The translations under genes and the position numbers were made by a program. Shown here one piece after another: positions 27,052-35,432 of a stretch of 39,017 nucleotides of DNA. The notes beneath the pieces are model-generated. The model searched no databases. It was given only the letters and a program-made list of their open reading frames with translations, and was not told the origin of the DNA. Source of the DNA: Acidobacteriaceae bacterium (GTDB taxonomy: Bacteria; Acidobacteriota; Terriglobia; Terriglobales; Acidobacteriaceae). Position 1 is the stretch's first letter. The number at the start of each line of letters is the position of its first letter. The DNA lies in NCBI GenBank assembly GCA_030038435.1, contig JASHOY010000389.1, positions 1-39,017 of the forward strand, in the 5' to 3' direction.

Positions 27052-28296
27052 ATGAAGTTGAACAAACCGAGCCAGCTTGTTCTGATCTCCGCCGCCGGTC
27101 TGCTGGCGGCCACGCTGGTGACCGCCTGCCAACAGTTTACCCAGACCCTTACCGTCGATTTTGTCTACGTGGCAAGCGCCAAGGCCCAGGGGACGAACAA
27201 CTGGGGCGAAATTAATGTCTTCGAGATCAACTCCGAGTCGGGGCTTATGCGGCAGATTCCCTCCTCGCCATTCCCATCCGAGGGCCGTGATCCCGTGGCT
27301 GAAGCCGTATCCACCGACTACTCGAGCCTCTTCGTTGTCAACCAGGACGACAATTCCGTGGTTCAGTTTGTGATCGGGACCGACGGCAAGCTTTACCCCT
27401 ACAACACCATCAACACGCCGGGAGTTTTTCCCCTGGCGGTGGCCGCCGACAAAAGCGCTCTCTTCGTTCTCGACACCTATCAGCCGCTGCCCAGCTGTAA
27501 CGCGGCCGCGCCGTGTTCCGGGTCGATAGCGGTGTATCCTCTCACTGCCAACGCCTCCAAGACCGCCGTCCAAATCGGATCGCCGGCCATCAATTCAGCC
27601 AACGATTCCAATTATTGGCCGCTCACGGTGCCCTCGGCGCCGTCCGACGTGGTCGTGCCCACAGCCGTTGCAGCGCTCAATTCGGGCTCCGATGTCTACG
27701 TAAGCGCATACGACTCCTCGACCGCTCCCAACCCCACGGGTTACATCTTTGGATTTTCCGTAGCCTCGGATGGTACGCTGACCGCGCTCAGCGGCTCGCC
27801 GTGGCCGGCCGGCCGTCAGCCCTCGGCCGTTGCTGCCGATCCTTCCGGCTCCTATCTCTATGCCACCGATTACGGGAACGGCGATATACTCGGCTATTCC
27901 ATTTCCTCAGCGGGCATTCTGACTCCGCTCAGCGGCAGTCCTTTCCCCGCCGGCAACCAGCCCTCTTCCATCGTAGTCGACCCATCGTACCCATATCTGT
28001 ACGTAGCCAATTCGCTTGACGCCACGGTCAGCGCCTATTCGGTGAGCAACGGCGCGCTGACCAGGCTCGGCTCTTACACGACAGGGCTCGACCCGGTAGA
28101 CATCGGCGTCGATCCATCCACAAACCACTTTCTCTATACCGCCAATTTTCTGTCCAACAACATCAACAATTTTGAATTGAGCACCACGGCCGGCACGCTG
28201 GTGAATACGCAATATTCTCCGTACGTTGCCAACCCGCAACCGACTGCCATAGCGGCCATTCCCCATAATGGAACGGGTGCAGGGGTCACGCAGTGA
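27052..28296 (+). CDS. Beta-propeller lipoprotein 2 (lactonase/YncE-like)
   Basis: 414 residues. Lipoprotein signal peptide MKLNKPSQLVLISAAGLLA with lipobox LVTAC (Cys about 25). Propeller blades are regular in the second half: GSYLYATDYGNGDILGYSIS, YPYLYVANSLDATVSAYSV and NHFLYTANFLSNNINNF. It shares the N-terminal pattern KxSQLxLxSAxGL with the third copy at 28425, and those two are clearly closer to each other than to the first. Exported and lipid-anchored; role unknown. It lies 171 bp after copy 1, with a GAAAGATACGC element directly before the ATG matching the other two copies. Confidence 0.82.
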   Translation: MKLNKPSQLVLISAAGLLAATLVTACQQFTQTLTVDFVYVASAKAQGTNNWGEINVFEINSESGLMRQIPSSPFPSEGRDPVAEAVSTDYSSLFVVNQDDNSVVQFVIGTDGKLYPYNTINTPGVFPLAVAADKSALFVLDTYQPLPSCNAAAPCSGSIAVYPLTANASKTAVQIGSPAINSANDSNYWPLTVPSAPSDVVVPTAVAALNSGSDVYVSAYDSSTAPNPTGYIFGFSVASDGTLTALSGSPWPAGRQPSAVAADPSGSYLYATDYGNGDILGYSISSAGILTPLSGSPFPAGNQPSSIVVDPSYPYLYVANSLDATVSAYSVSNGALTRLGSYTTGLDPVDIGVDPSTNHFLYTANFLSNNINNFELSTTAGTLVNTQYSPYVANPQPTAIAAIPHNGTGAGVTQ

Positions 28297-28424
28297 GGCT
28301 GACATTTCCCGGCTTGGCGTCCGGTAGCATGACCTCGCAGGCGGCTTTTACAATGGTCTGCAAGGAAACCTAATACGATTTTTCGGGGGGCTGGATTCTG
28401 ATTGGCCCGCAACGAAGGAAGCGC

Positions 28425-29651
28425 ATGAAGTTCAGGAAAACGAGCCAGCTTGCCCTGGTTTCCGCGGTCGGCCTCGCAGCGGCCAGTCTTCTGGCCGGGT
28501 GCCAGCTTGTCACCATTGACTACGTTTATGTCGCATGTTCTGCGGGTACCGCCTCCGGCAGCGCGGGCCAGATCGAAGCCTATGCGGCGGATTCCGAGTC
28601 GGGCGCCCTCCGTCCAGCGGGCAAAACTATCTCCTCCGGCGGTCCCGATCCCGTGGCCATGGCGACCACCTCGAACTACTACAACCTCTACGCGGCGAAC
28701 CAGGGAAACGACTCCGTCGTCCATTTTGGAGTTGCTGATAACGCTGATCTCAGCCAGCTCGATGCGATTACCACCGCGGCCCCTCCGGTCTTCCTCGCCG
28801 TCAACCAGGCCAACACTTATCTTTACGTGATTTCGGGGACGACTTCGGCGACACTGACCGAGTATCCGCTCGACCAGAGCGGCAAGATCGGCTCAGCGGT
28901 TGCGCAGGAGTCGCTGACGCTTCCCAGCAATCCGGCCGACACCATCGTTTCCACCAGCGTGGTGGTTCTGCCCAACAACGGCGCGGTTTACGTCTCTGCC
29001 TACGATCAGTCGGCATACAACCCCGGCGGCACCACCAGCAGCACCGCCCACCCTGGCTGGATCTTTGGTTTTAATGTGGATTCGAGCGGCGGGTTGACGG
29101 CTACTCCGGGAAGCCCATACCAGGCGGGCGTAAAGCCGACCTCGCTTGCAGCGGAGCCGTCGAACACCTCGGTTAACCGATTTATTTTTGCCACCGATTT
29201 TGCGTCGAACCAACTCATCGGCTACACCGTTGGATCGAACAACGCGCTCAGCTTCATGGTGAACGGGCCCTTCAAGACCGGGAACGAGCCGACCTCGCTG
29301 GCCATCGATCCACGCGGAATCTACATCTACCTTGCCAATTCGCTGGACAGCACCGTTTCCGGTTACACCATCAACCTGCCTACCGGTACTCCGTCCGCAC
29401 TGGTAAACACGACCAGCAGCTCGCTTTATTCCACCGACACCGACCCTGTATCCCTGGCGATCGATCCGGCTCTGGGACGCTTCGTTTATACCGCCAACTA
29501 CCTGGGTAACTCCATCTCAGGATTCCAACTGAACCCCAACAGCGGAGCATTGACGGCCACGCAGGCCACACCCTATCCAACTGGCGCCAATCCCACCGCA
29601 CTCGTCATCGTCCCGCATGGGAATCATGCTACGCAGTCGGTAACCCCCTAA
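28425..29651 (+). CDS. Beta-propeller lipoprotein 3 (lactonase/YncE-like)
   Basis: 408 residues. Signal peptide MKFRKTSQLALVSAVGLAA and lipobox LLAGC (Cys about 26). Blade phrases include NLYAANQGNDSVVHFGV, IYIYLANSLDSTVSGYTI and GRFVYTANYLGNSISGFQL. The C-terminal closure PYPTGANPTALVIVP matches that of copy 2 (PYVANPQPTAIAAIP). The TTTTACAATG element about 75 bp upstream of the ATG is shared with copy 1, so each copy may have its own promoter. A strong hairpin 21 bp downstream ends the cluster. Function not assigned. Confidence 0.82.
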   Translation: MKFRKTSQLALVSAVGLAAASLLAGCQLVTIDYVYVACSAGTASGSAGQIEAYAADSESGALRPAGKTISSGGPDPVAMATTSNYYNLYAANQGNDSVVHFGVADNADLSQLDAITTAAPPVFLAVNQANTYLYVISGTTSATLTEYPLDQSGKIGSAVAQESLTLPSNPADTIVSTSVVVLPNNGAVYVSAYDQSAYNPGGTTSSTAHPGWIFGFNVDSSGGLTATPGSPYQAGVKPTSLAAEPSNTSVNRFIFATDFASNQLIGYTVGSNNALSFMVNGPFKTGNEPTSLAIDPRGIYIYLANSLDSTVSGYTINLPTGTPSALVNTTSSSLYSTDTDPVSLAIDPALGRFVYTANYLGNSISGFQLNPNSGALTATQATPYPTGANPTALVIVPHGNHATQSVTP

Positions 29652-29672
29652 ATCTGAAGTACGGCGGATGGA

Positions 29673-29700
29673 AAAGACCCGGCCGTTGCGCCGGGTCTTT
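29673..29700. terminator. Bidirectional intrinsic terminator
   Basis: An 11-bp perfect stem AAAGACCCGGC / GCCGGGTCTTT with a six-base loop (CGTTGC). It lies between the third lipoprotein stop and the stop of the convergent oxidoreductase gene. The stem carries A-run and T-run ends on both strands, so it can serve both transcripts. Confidence 0.85.
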
Positions 29701-29739
29701 CCGTTGCGGTTCAGAGCGAAAAACGGTGAAAGACGCTTG

Positions 29740-31164
29740 TTAGTGGATCCCGGCACTGCGCAAAGCCGTCCGGGCGGCGTGATAGCCGCACATGCCGTGA
29801 ACTCCGCCACCAGGCGGCGTCGATGCCGAGCACAAGAAAATGTTGGGTGCGCCAGCAGCATAGGGACGCATAGCGGGGCGAAACACGAATTGCCTCAGGC
29901 TCATATCCCCGCCGCTTACATCTCCTCCGACAAGATTCGCATCCATTCGCTCGAGTTGCGCCGGGGTCGAAACATTCCGCGCCATTACGCAGTCGCGGAA
30001 TCCCGGAGCGAAGCGTTCGATTTGCGCCTCAATCCGTTCCGTCATATCGAAGGTTGAGCCGTTAGGCACGTGGCAATACGCCCAGAAAATGTGTTTGCCG
30101 TGGGGTGCGCGCGCCGGATCGTAGAGCGTGGGCTGCGCAGTGAGCACAAACGGCCGTTCGGCGCAGCGGCCGCTGGCCACCTCACGTTCCGCGGCAGCAA
30201 TTTCCTCGAAGGCGCCGCCCAGGTGCACGGTGATGGCGCGGAGGCACTCGGGCGCGCGCCACGGGACGGGCTCAGTAAGCGCATAGTCAATTTTGAAAGC
30301 GCCCGGTGCCGGGCGAAAGCGCTGTGCGGCACGCGTGAACGCCGGCTTCAATCGCTCGCCCGCGATTTCAGTCAGCGCCCGCGGCGTGACGTCGCAGAGC
30401 AGCAACGCATCCTCGCCGGCCAATTGGGCAAAATCGCGAACGCCGATGCGTCGCGAGGTGTGCACCTTACCCCCTAGCGATTCCAGGTATCCAATGAGCG
30501 CGTGGGGAATGGCGCGGGCGCCTCCGCGGGGAACAGGCCAACCAACGGCGTGCAGCGTGGCTGCGAACAAGGCGCCAACCGCCCCACTGAGAAGCTGATT
30601 GAAACTGAGGAAAGAATGGGCGGCCAACCCCGCGAGCAAGGCCTGCGTGCGCGGATTGGAAAAGCGCCGCCGCGCGATCCATTCCGCTGGACGCAAAGCG
30701 TGCAGGCCGAATCGCGCCATCAGCAGCGGATGGCGCGGAATGTGCATCACTGGCGCCAGAGCGTCGGCGGCAAACTGCTGCCAATTCGCCGCGGCCGGCC
30801 CTACGAGCGCCGTCCAGGCTGCGGCGTCGGTGCCCAGTGCGTCTCCAGCGCATGCCAGGTCGCGCTCCATCACCACGGCAGTGCCATCATCGAGAGGGTG
30901 CGCCAGCGGGGCGGCCCCGTGAATCCACTCCAGCCCATAATCGGCGAGCGGCAGCAGATTGAAAAACGGCGATCCGGCCGCAAACGGGTAAACCGCGGAG
31001 CCAAAATCGTGCAGAAAGCCGGGCAGCGTGAGGGCCATCGATCGGGCCGCGCCTCCTGGCTCTTCTTGCGCCTCGAAAACTTCGACGCGGAGACCGGCTT
31101 GGGCCAGCACAATAGCCGCTGCGAGGCCGTTCGGTCCCGACCCAATCACGTAGGCGCGTTTCAT
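29740..31164 (-). CDS. FAD-dependent oxidoreductase, PYROXD2/phytoene-desaturase-like
   Basis: 474 residues from the ATG at 31164, which has GAGAGGAG just upstream; a TTG at 31179 would add five residues. The FAD-binding N-terminus reads YVIGSGPNGLAAAIVLAQAGLRVEVFEAQEEPGGAARS. The closing LCSASTPPGGGVHGMCGYHAA is the PYROXD2-type variant of the flavin-binding C-terminus. Family members act on polyenes or lipids; substrate unknown here. It starts 15 bp after the LMF-like gene stop, so the two are very likely co-transcribed, which hints at a lipid- or envelope-related role. Confidence 0.85.
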   Translation of the reverse strand: MKRAYVIGSGPNGLAAAIVLAQAGLRVEVFEAQEEPGGAARSMALTLPGFLHDFGSAVYPFAAGSPFFNLLPLADYGLEWIHGAAPLAHPLDDGTAVVMERDLACAGDALGTDAAAWTALVGPAAANWQQFAADALAPVMHIPRHPLLMARFGLHALRPAEWIARRRFSNPRTQALLAGLAAHSFLSFNQLLSGAVGALFAATLHAVGWPVPRGGARAIPHALIGYLESLGGKVHTSRRIGVRDFAQLAGEDALLLCDVTPRALTEIAGERLKPAFTRAAQRFRPAPGAFKIDYALTEPVPWRAPECLRAITVHLGGAFEEIAAAEREVASGRCAERPFVLTAQPTLYDPARAPHGKHIFWAYCHVPNGSTFDMTERIEAQIERFAPGFRDCVMARNVSTPAQLERMDANLVGGDVSGGDMSLRQFVFRPAMRPYAAGAPNIFLCSASTPPGGGVHGMCGYHAARTALRSAGIH

Positions 31165-31179
31165 CGACTCCTCTCGCAA

Positions 31180-32871
31180 TCAATCGTGCGGCGGTAGTTC
31201 CTGCGGCCACTCGACCACGGCGAACCGGCCGTCAGCGGTGATGGTGAGCTCCGGTGCGTAGAGGCCGACAAGCTGACGCCGCCACCAGTCGCCTGTCTGT
31301 CGCTTTTCCGCCATGGTGGTGAACCAGTACTGCCAGAGCACCGCGCGGACATATCGCGGCGGCGCCTGCGGAAAAGGATCGCTCTTGAACAGCGAAAGCA
31401 CCGCCGGATCGCCGAGAAGCAGGCGCTCTTCGGTGAGTGGCACAAGATCTTCGTTCTGCTGCCAGTCTCCGAGCGAGGCGAACCACAGGTTCCAGTCGAA
31501 ACGCGGCTGATAGGGCGCGTAGATGCCGGGCGGTTGATTCAACGCCTGCGGTTTGTACTGGAATGGATATGGCGTCCAATTCGCGCCGTCGTTGGAGCCC
31601 TGAAATTCAATTTCGTACCGGCCGCGGGTCATCACCGCAAAGAGCCCATACTGGTTAGCGATGCGAAATGGATCGAGGGCCGCGACCGGCTCGGCAAAAA
31701 TCGAACCCATGCGGCCCATGGGTATTGCGATCATCTCGGCGGTCGTATCGTAGGCGATCCAGGTGAGCATTACGGCCGAGACGGCCAGACTGAGTGCATG
31801 CAGGTGGCGTGCCAGCCGGCTGCGCCAGGTTGAGTTGATTTCTGACGATTGCTCGAGGCTGGTTTTCGCCGCGGCAGGACTCGCCTCGGGGACAGAAAGG
31901 ATGGAGAGTGGTGTCTGTTCCTCCCGTACCGGTTCGGGGACTGCGATTGGATGAGGCGGTCGCCAGCGCTGCGGAAGCAGCCGCATCAGCGCGCGATCAT
32001 CAAGCAGCAGGAAGCCCAGCGAGAGTACGAGGTAATTGAGGAAGGCATAATTGGCGGTCAGAATCACGCCGATCTCCCAAGGTGTGACAATGCAGAAGCA
32101 GACGATGCGCACCCGCCGCGGGAAGAAGAGCATCAACACCAGGCCCAGTTCCATGCCCAGTGTTGCGCCGGCTGTGAACACCTGGAACCAGTGAGGCAAG
32201 TGCTGCACGTACCAGCCGATCCAGGTGGGCAGCGGACCGTTCTGATAGTACTGATCCATCGCCGTCAAGTGGCGCCACTCCGTATCGCCGCTCAGCAGCT
32301 TGACCATGCCCGACTCGAAGTAGATGCGGAACCACTCCCATAACAGGAGAAACAGGCTGGCGCGCGAAGGCGGGCTGTTGGCGCCCCAGCCAGGCAGCAT
32401 GCCGCGCGGAACAAAAAACAGCGCGATGAAGCCGGCTTCGAGCAGCATGCCGTCGGACTGATAGCCGGAGAAAACCTGCGCGGTGCTGACAAACGAAAGA
32501 AAGCACACCCAGCAGACCAAGAAGCTAAGTCGCGGCCAGAGATTCAGGAATGCTGCGGCAGACGCGATGAGGCCGATCCAGGTCACGGCCATCATGGCGT
32601 GCGAGCCGGCGGAGATCCAGAAGAGCGACGGCGCGAACCAAAAGCGCGAAACGCCCATGGCTCCGGCGACGGCAGCGAGATAACGGCTTGCAGGAAGAAT
32701 TCCTTCCGGTCCGATCAGGCCCCTGATCTGAAAAACCAGCGCGCAGAAAGCGGAGAAGTAGATGAAGCCGAGAGCGCGCAGAAAGATCCAGCGCGGAATC
32801 AGGCGGCTCTGCGCGCCGTGGCGCGAGTCGAACAACCAGCGGATGACATTGCCCGGGCTGCGCTCGATCAT
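31180..32871 (-). CDS. Lipase maturation factor-like (LMF/HTTM) membrane protein
   Basis: Polytopic membrane protein of about 563 residues. It begins with WLFDSRHGAQSRLIPRWIFLRALGFIYFSAF and QIRGLIGPEGILPASRYL, and has WEWFRIYFESGMVKLLSGDTEWRHLTAM, all close to the conserved blocks of vertebrate LMF1/LMF2. A soluble C-terminal domain (YEIEFQGSNDGANWTPYPFQYKP...PRFDWNLWFASLGDW) is also typical. Vertebrate LMF1 assists folding of secreted lipases; the role in bacteria is not established. The ATG at 32871 was chosen; a GTG at 32898 adds nine residues and neither has a clear ribosome site. Middle gene of a three-gene minus-strand group. Confidence 0.85.
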   Translation of the reverse strand: MIERSPGNVIRWLFDSRHGAQSRLIPRWIFLRALGFIYFSAFCALVFQIRGLIGPEGILPASRYLAAVAGAMGVSRFWFAPSLFWISAGSHAMMAVTWIGLIASAAAFLNLWPRLSFLVCWVCFLSFVSTAQVFSGYQSDGMLLEAGFIALFFVPRGMLPGWGANSPPSRASLFLLLWEWFRIYFESGMVKLLSGDTEWRHLTAMDQYYQNGPLPTWIGWYVQHLPHWFQVFTAGATLGMELGLVLMLFFPRRVRIVCFCIVTPWEIGVILTANYAFLNYLVLSLGFLLLDDRALMRLLPQRWRPPHPIAVPEPVREEQTPLSILSVPEASPAAAKTSLEQSSEINSTWRSRLARHLHALSLAVSAVMLTWIAYDTTAEMIAIPMGRMGSIFAEPVAALDPFRIANQYGLFAVMTRGRYEIEFQGSNDGANWTPYPFQYKPQALNQPPGIYAPYQPRFDWNLWFASLGDWQQNEDLVPLTEERLLLGDPAVLSLFKSDPFPQAPPRYVRAVLWQYWFTTMAEKRQTGDWWRRQLVGLYAPELTITADGRFAVVEWPQELPPHD

Positions 32872-32950
32872 GATCGGGATAAGAATAGCGTTTGACACCG
32901 GCTATGTCATGAACGGATTGCACGGCCTTGGGCGAATGTGAAGCGTGAAG

Positions 32951-33286
32951 TCAGGGTTGGTTGCGCCAAAGCAGGGGCACGTAGTAGGCGTCGAGGTACC
33001 AGGAGAGCGCGAAGAGGATGGTCATGCCGACGAGCGTCCAGAAGAAGAGGCGAACGGGAAACGTGGAAGTGAGCGGTGGATTGGGAGCGCCTTGCGCGCG
33101 CGCGGACATGGCAAAGAGCATGCCGCTGGCGAAGCAGCAGCAACCGGCAATGGCGATGCGCAAGGCGGCCGCAGAAAGCCGTTCTTCCCATCCCGTTCCG
33201 GGGACAAAAAAGGCGCTGAAGATGGCTTCGCTCAGGGCCATGATGCTGAGGAAGAAGGAGAGCGCTTTGCCGAGATCGAGAAGCAT
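32951..33286 (-). CDS. Small three-helix membrane protein
   Basis: 111 residues, not recognised. Three hydrophobic segments: ALSFFLSIMALSEAIFSAFF, LRIAIAGCCCFASGMLFAMSA (with three adjacent cysteines) and FPVRLFFWTLVGMTILFALSW. It ends in the polar YVPLLWRNQP. Positioned 79 bp upstream of the LMF-like gene on the same strand, it may be the first gene of that operon. The three adjacent Cys inside a membrane helix are unusual. Confidence 0.65.
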   Translation of the reverse strand: MLLDLGKALSFFLSIMALSEAIFSAFFVPGTGWEERLSAAALRIAIAGCCCFASGMLFAMSARAQGAPNPPLTSTFPVRLFFWTLVGMTILFALSWYLDAYYVPLLWRNQP

Positions 33287-33341
33287 GGCCGGCCCGCTGG
33301 GACCATGGTACTGCTTCCCGCTTCAATTTGCACCGGCGTAG

Positions 33342-33943
33342 CGCCACTTCCATGCAGCGCTCATCTGTACGAAACATGAGGCTGCTACACCTTCGGAGCC
33401 ACCGTATCTGTGGGCGGAAGCAGGCACCAATTTTGGCATCCTCGACGATGACGATCCCTATGCCGACAATCCTCCCAATGCGCAGAACACGACGCAGCAC
33501 CTGAGCGGCCTGCTGCAGCGCGCAGGCATGAGCTGGAAATCGTACCAGGAAGACATTGACCTGACCACGAGCAACGGCAAGCTGGTCAACCTGCCGCTGC
33601 CGGCGCAACAGTGGACCGTGCCCCTGGTCAGCCTTTCCGGCGTCTTCGGCCCCGGCAACTTTCTGAACGAATACAACAACTCCACCCAGTACAACTACGC
33701 GCCCAAGCACGATCCCATGGTGTTTTTCACCGACACCAACGGCGGCGACAACCTGAGCACCTCGAACCCGGAGCGGTTCCACTACCAACCGCTGCAGCAG
33801 CTCAAATACGACCTGGCCAACAACAACGTTGCCGATTACAACTGGATCACGCCGGACCAGTACAACGAGATGCACAGCGGCTTGAGCGCCGGCTTTGCGG
33901 GACTGACCGGCGACGCGTCAAACATCCGCGCCGGCGACAAACG
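33342..33943 (+). pseudogene. Phosphoesterase (PF04185-type) remnant, truncated at both ends
   Basis: The frame is open from 33342 but has no start codon until an internal ATG at 33528. Recognisable family sequence begins at about EPPYLWAEAGTNFGI (33396) and runs through DDDDPYADNPPNAQNTTQHL, NAQ-type surface loops, STQYNYAPKHDPMVFFTDTN and VADYNWITPDQYNEMHSG. These are middle blocks of the phospholipase C/acid-phosphatase-like phosphoesterase family; the catalytic N-terminal part and the C-terminus are missing. At about 33943 homology stops and a hairpin repeat begins (GGTGGGTGCCCACCC). The gene appears broken by rearrangement at the edge of the repeat island. Confidence 0.75.
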
Positions 33944-33946
33944 CCA

Positions 33947-34000
33947 TGGTGGGTGCCCACCCTCGCCGCGCTTTTTGCGGCATGGGTGGGATGAACCACC
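33947..34000 (-). repeat. Hairpin repeat family C, copy 1
   Basis: GC-rich hairpin CCCACCCTCGCCGC - GCTTTTT - GCGGCATGGGTGGG. Its reverse complement matches copies at about 34647-34703 and 36079-36131. It directly abuts the broken phosphoesterase gene. Confidence 0.75.
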
Positions 34001-34230
34001 GCTCGCGCCAGCTCCACCCGTCACTCAAAACATGCTCGAATCATCCCCCGCTCCACCCCACCCGGAGCGCCTGTCAAGTGCCGCGCCCCCCGGAATCTCA
34101 TGTAAGTGCCTCATTCTGCGAGGGAAAAAATTTGCCTGCCCTTTGCCGATTCTTTCGCGCAAATCGCTACACTTGGAATCAAGGGTCGTTTCTCCCCGGA
34201 GAAACAGGCCCGGAAGCCAGTTGTTTCTAT
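34001..34230. other. Non-coding stretch between hairpin repeat and AT-rich tandem repeat
   Basis: No gene can be supported. The open frame through it continues from the broken phosphoesterase but carries no conserved sequence. It leads into the AT-rich tandem repeat at 34231. Confidence 0.5.
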
Positions 34231-34350
34231 AAGTCATTTATTTTCAAACACTTAAAAAATAACTCATTTATTTTCAAACACTTAAAAAATAACTCATTTA
34301 TTTTCATACACTTAAAAAATAACTCATTTATTTTCATACACTTGTAGCCG
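34231..34350. repeat. AT-rich 30-bp tandem repeat, four units
   Basis: Four head-to-tail units of 30 bp, starting 34231, 34261, 34291 and 34321. The consensus begins AACTCATTTATTTTCA and ends ACACTTAAAAAAT. The first two have CAAACACTT and the last two CATACACTT; the last unit loses its A-run. There are no spacers, so it is not a CRISPR. A degenerate partial copy (GTTTTCATACACTTGTGC) follows at about 34371. Because 30 is a multiple of three, open frames run through it on both strands (SFIFKHLKNN in one, KCLKINELFF in the other). Confidence 0.9.
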
Positions 34351-34410
34351 ACAGGATTTATAACCGGCGCGTTTTCATACACTTGTGCTTTTACACCCCC
34401 AGGGGGGTCA

Positions 34411-34705
34411 CTCCTCCCGTAGGTAGGAGGCGAAAATAGCCCAGGATGAAATCCCGGGTAACCGCGCCAATAACACCGCCGCCGCCCCGTAGGGCCGGCG
34501 CGAAAAACATCGGTGCCACGCCGCAGGACGTGAACCGGCTGACGAATCTGAAGCATGCCACCAAGATCGACCGCATTGACGCGGCGCTCAGGGCGTTGGG
34601 CAAGCGGCTTTATCGGGATGCGGCGTGAGCGGCGCGTGGCGCGGGCGGTGGTCTGTCCCACCCGTGCCGCAAAAAGCGCGGCAAGGGTGTGGGGCATCCA
34701 CGTTG
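34411..34705 (+). repeat. Composite repeat copy 1: REP hairpins, HicB-like tail, family C hairpin
   Basis: In order: a CCTCCCGTAGG hairpin, the stem CCCAGGAT-gaa-ATCCCGGG at 34440-34458 (one mismatch), a CCCCGTAGGGCCGGCGCG hairpin at about 34485-34502, a coding-like tail (34502-34628), then the family C hairpin at 34647-34703. The same order, at about 85-90% identity by eye, recurs at 35873-36132. This is a duplicated module rather than scattered REPs. Confidence 0.8.
34502..34628 (+). pseudogene. C-terminal fragment of a HicB-like antitoxin/HTH gene, copy 1
   Basis: Encodes KNIGATPQDVNRLTNLKHATKIDRIDAALRALGKRLYRDAA followed by TGA, read here in pieces: the TPQDVNRLTNL helix, the ATKIDRIDAAL helix and the ALGKRL end. 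This resembles the DNA-binding tail of HicB-type antitoxins. The N-terminal part is absent, replaced by REP sequence that happens to stay in frame from an ATG at 34446. No hicA toxin is found nearby. Family assignment is from pattern memory. Confidence 0.55.
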
Positions 34706-34800
34706 GTGGTTCAACGGGCAGAGAGAAACATGGGCGGGCCACCCGCCCAGAGAAAGATTTGGGTGGGCCAGCCGCTTCAGAAAAACATGGCAAGGCCAAT

Positions 34801-34917
34801 CCCCCCGGGGGGTCACTCCTCCCGTAGGGAGGATGCGAAAATAGCCCGGGATGAAATCCCGGGTAACCGCGCCAATAACACCGCCGCCGCCCCGTAGGGC
34901 CGGCGCGAAAGGCCGGC
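34801..34917 (+). repeat. REP block upstream of the transposase
   Basis: Forward-oriented block: TCCTCCCGTAGGGAGGA (34817-34833), the perfect stem CCCGGGATGAAATCCCGGG (34845-34863), then CCCGTAGGGCCGGCGCG (about 34891-34907). It lies 65 bp before the transposase start. GTAG sits in the hairpin tops, as in REP elements tied to RAYT transposases. Confidence 0.85.
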
Positions 34918-34942
34918 CGGGAAGACATGATCCGCCATGGGT

Positions 34943-34972
34943 TTGGTTCGTGCGAATGGTTCGATGTAGGAT
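34943..34972 (+). promoter_or_regulatory. Possible transposase promoter
   Basis: TTGGTT at 34943-34948 and TAGGAT at 34967-34972, 18 bp apart and 10 bp before the transposase ATG. Weak match; given only because the start position fits. Confidence 0.25.
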
Positions 34973-34982
34973 TCTGCCTGAC

Positions 34983-35432
34983 ATGGCCCACACATATTGT
35001 TCGTTGCTGTTTCATTGCGTCTTCTCGACCAAAGAGCGCCGCAAATTCATTTCGGAAGACGTGCGGGATCGATTGTGGGCCTACATCGGTGGGATTGCGC
35101 GCGAGCACGAGATGAAGGCGCTGGCCGTGGGCGGAATGGACGACCACGTGCACATCCTTCTCAGCCTGCCGGCGACCAAGACGGTTGCGCAGGCGATGCG
35201 GGAGATCAAGCAGGGGTCCTCGCGATGGTTGCACGAGACGTGCGGTGTGCAGGAATTTGCATGGCAGGAGGGGTACGGCGCGTTTTCGATCGGGTTGAAC
35301 CAGGTGAGGGCGACGGTCGAGTACATTGCGGGCCAGCAGGAGCATCATCGCAAGCGGGATTTCCAGGCGGAGTTTGTGGCGTTTTTGGAGAAGCACCAGA
35401 TTGAATACGATCCAAGATATGTCTGGGGGTGA
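34983..35432 (+). CDS. Y1 (HUH) transposase, IS200/IS605 TnpA or RAYT-like
   Basis: 149 residues from the ATG at 34983 (MAHTYCSLLFHCVFSTKERRKF). The HUH metal-binding motif is MDDHVHILLSLP near residue 60, and the catalytic Tyr is in the helix VEYIAGQQEHHRKRDF near residue 118. Such enzymes cut single-stranded DNA at hairpin feet; the RAYT subgroup is domesticated and mobilises REP hairpins. No TnpB follows. The frame is open upstream to 34851 through a REP, giving a false longer version starting MKSRVTAP; the shorter start matches the family. It is flanked by REPs in opposite orientation, which supports a REP-linked rather than a plain IS200 element. Confidence 0.88.
   Translation: MAHTYCSLLFHCVFSTKERRKFISEDVRDRLWAYIGGIAREHEMKALAVGGMDDHVHILLSLPATKTVAQAMREIKQGSSRWLHETCGVQEFAWQEGYGAFSIGLNQVRATVEYIAGQQEHHRKRDFQAEFVAFLEKHQIEYDPRYVWG

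Noticed and set aside
34231..34350. Tandem 30-bp repeat considered as a CRISPR array
   Set aside because: Units are contiguous with no unique spacers, and no cas gene is present.
34851..34982. Longer transposase beginning in the REP
   Set aside because: The extension is repeat sequence shared with unrelated frames; MAHTYCSLLFHCVFSTKERR is the family-typical start.
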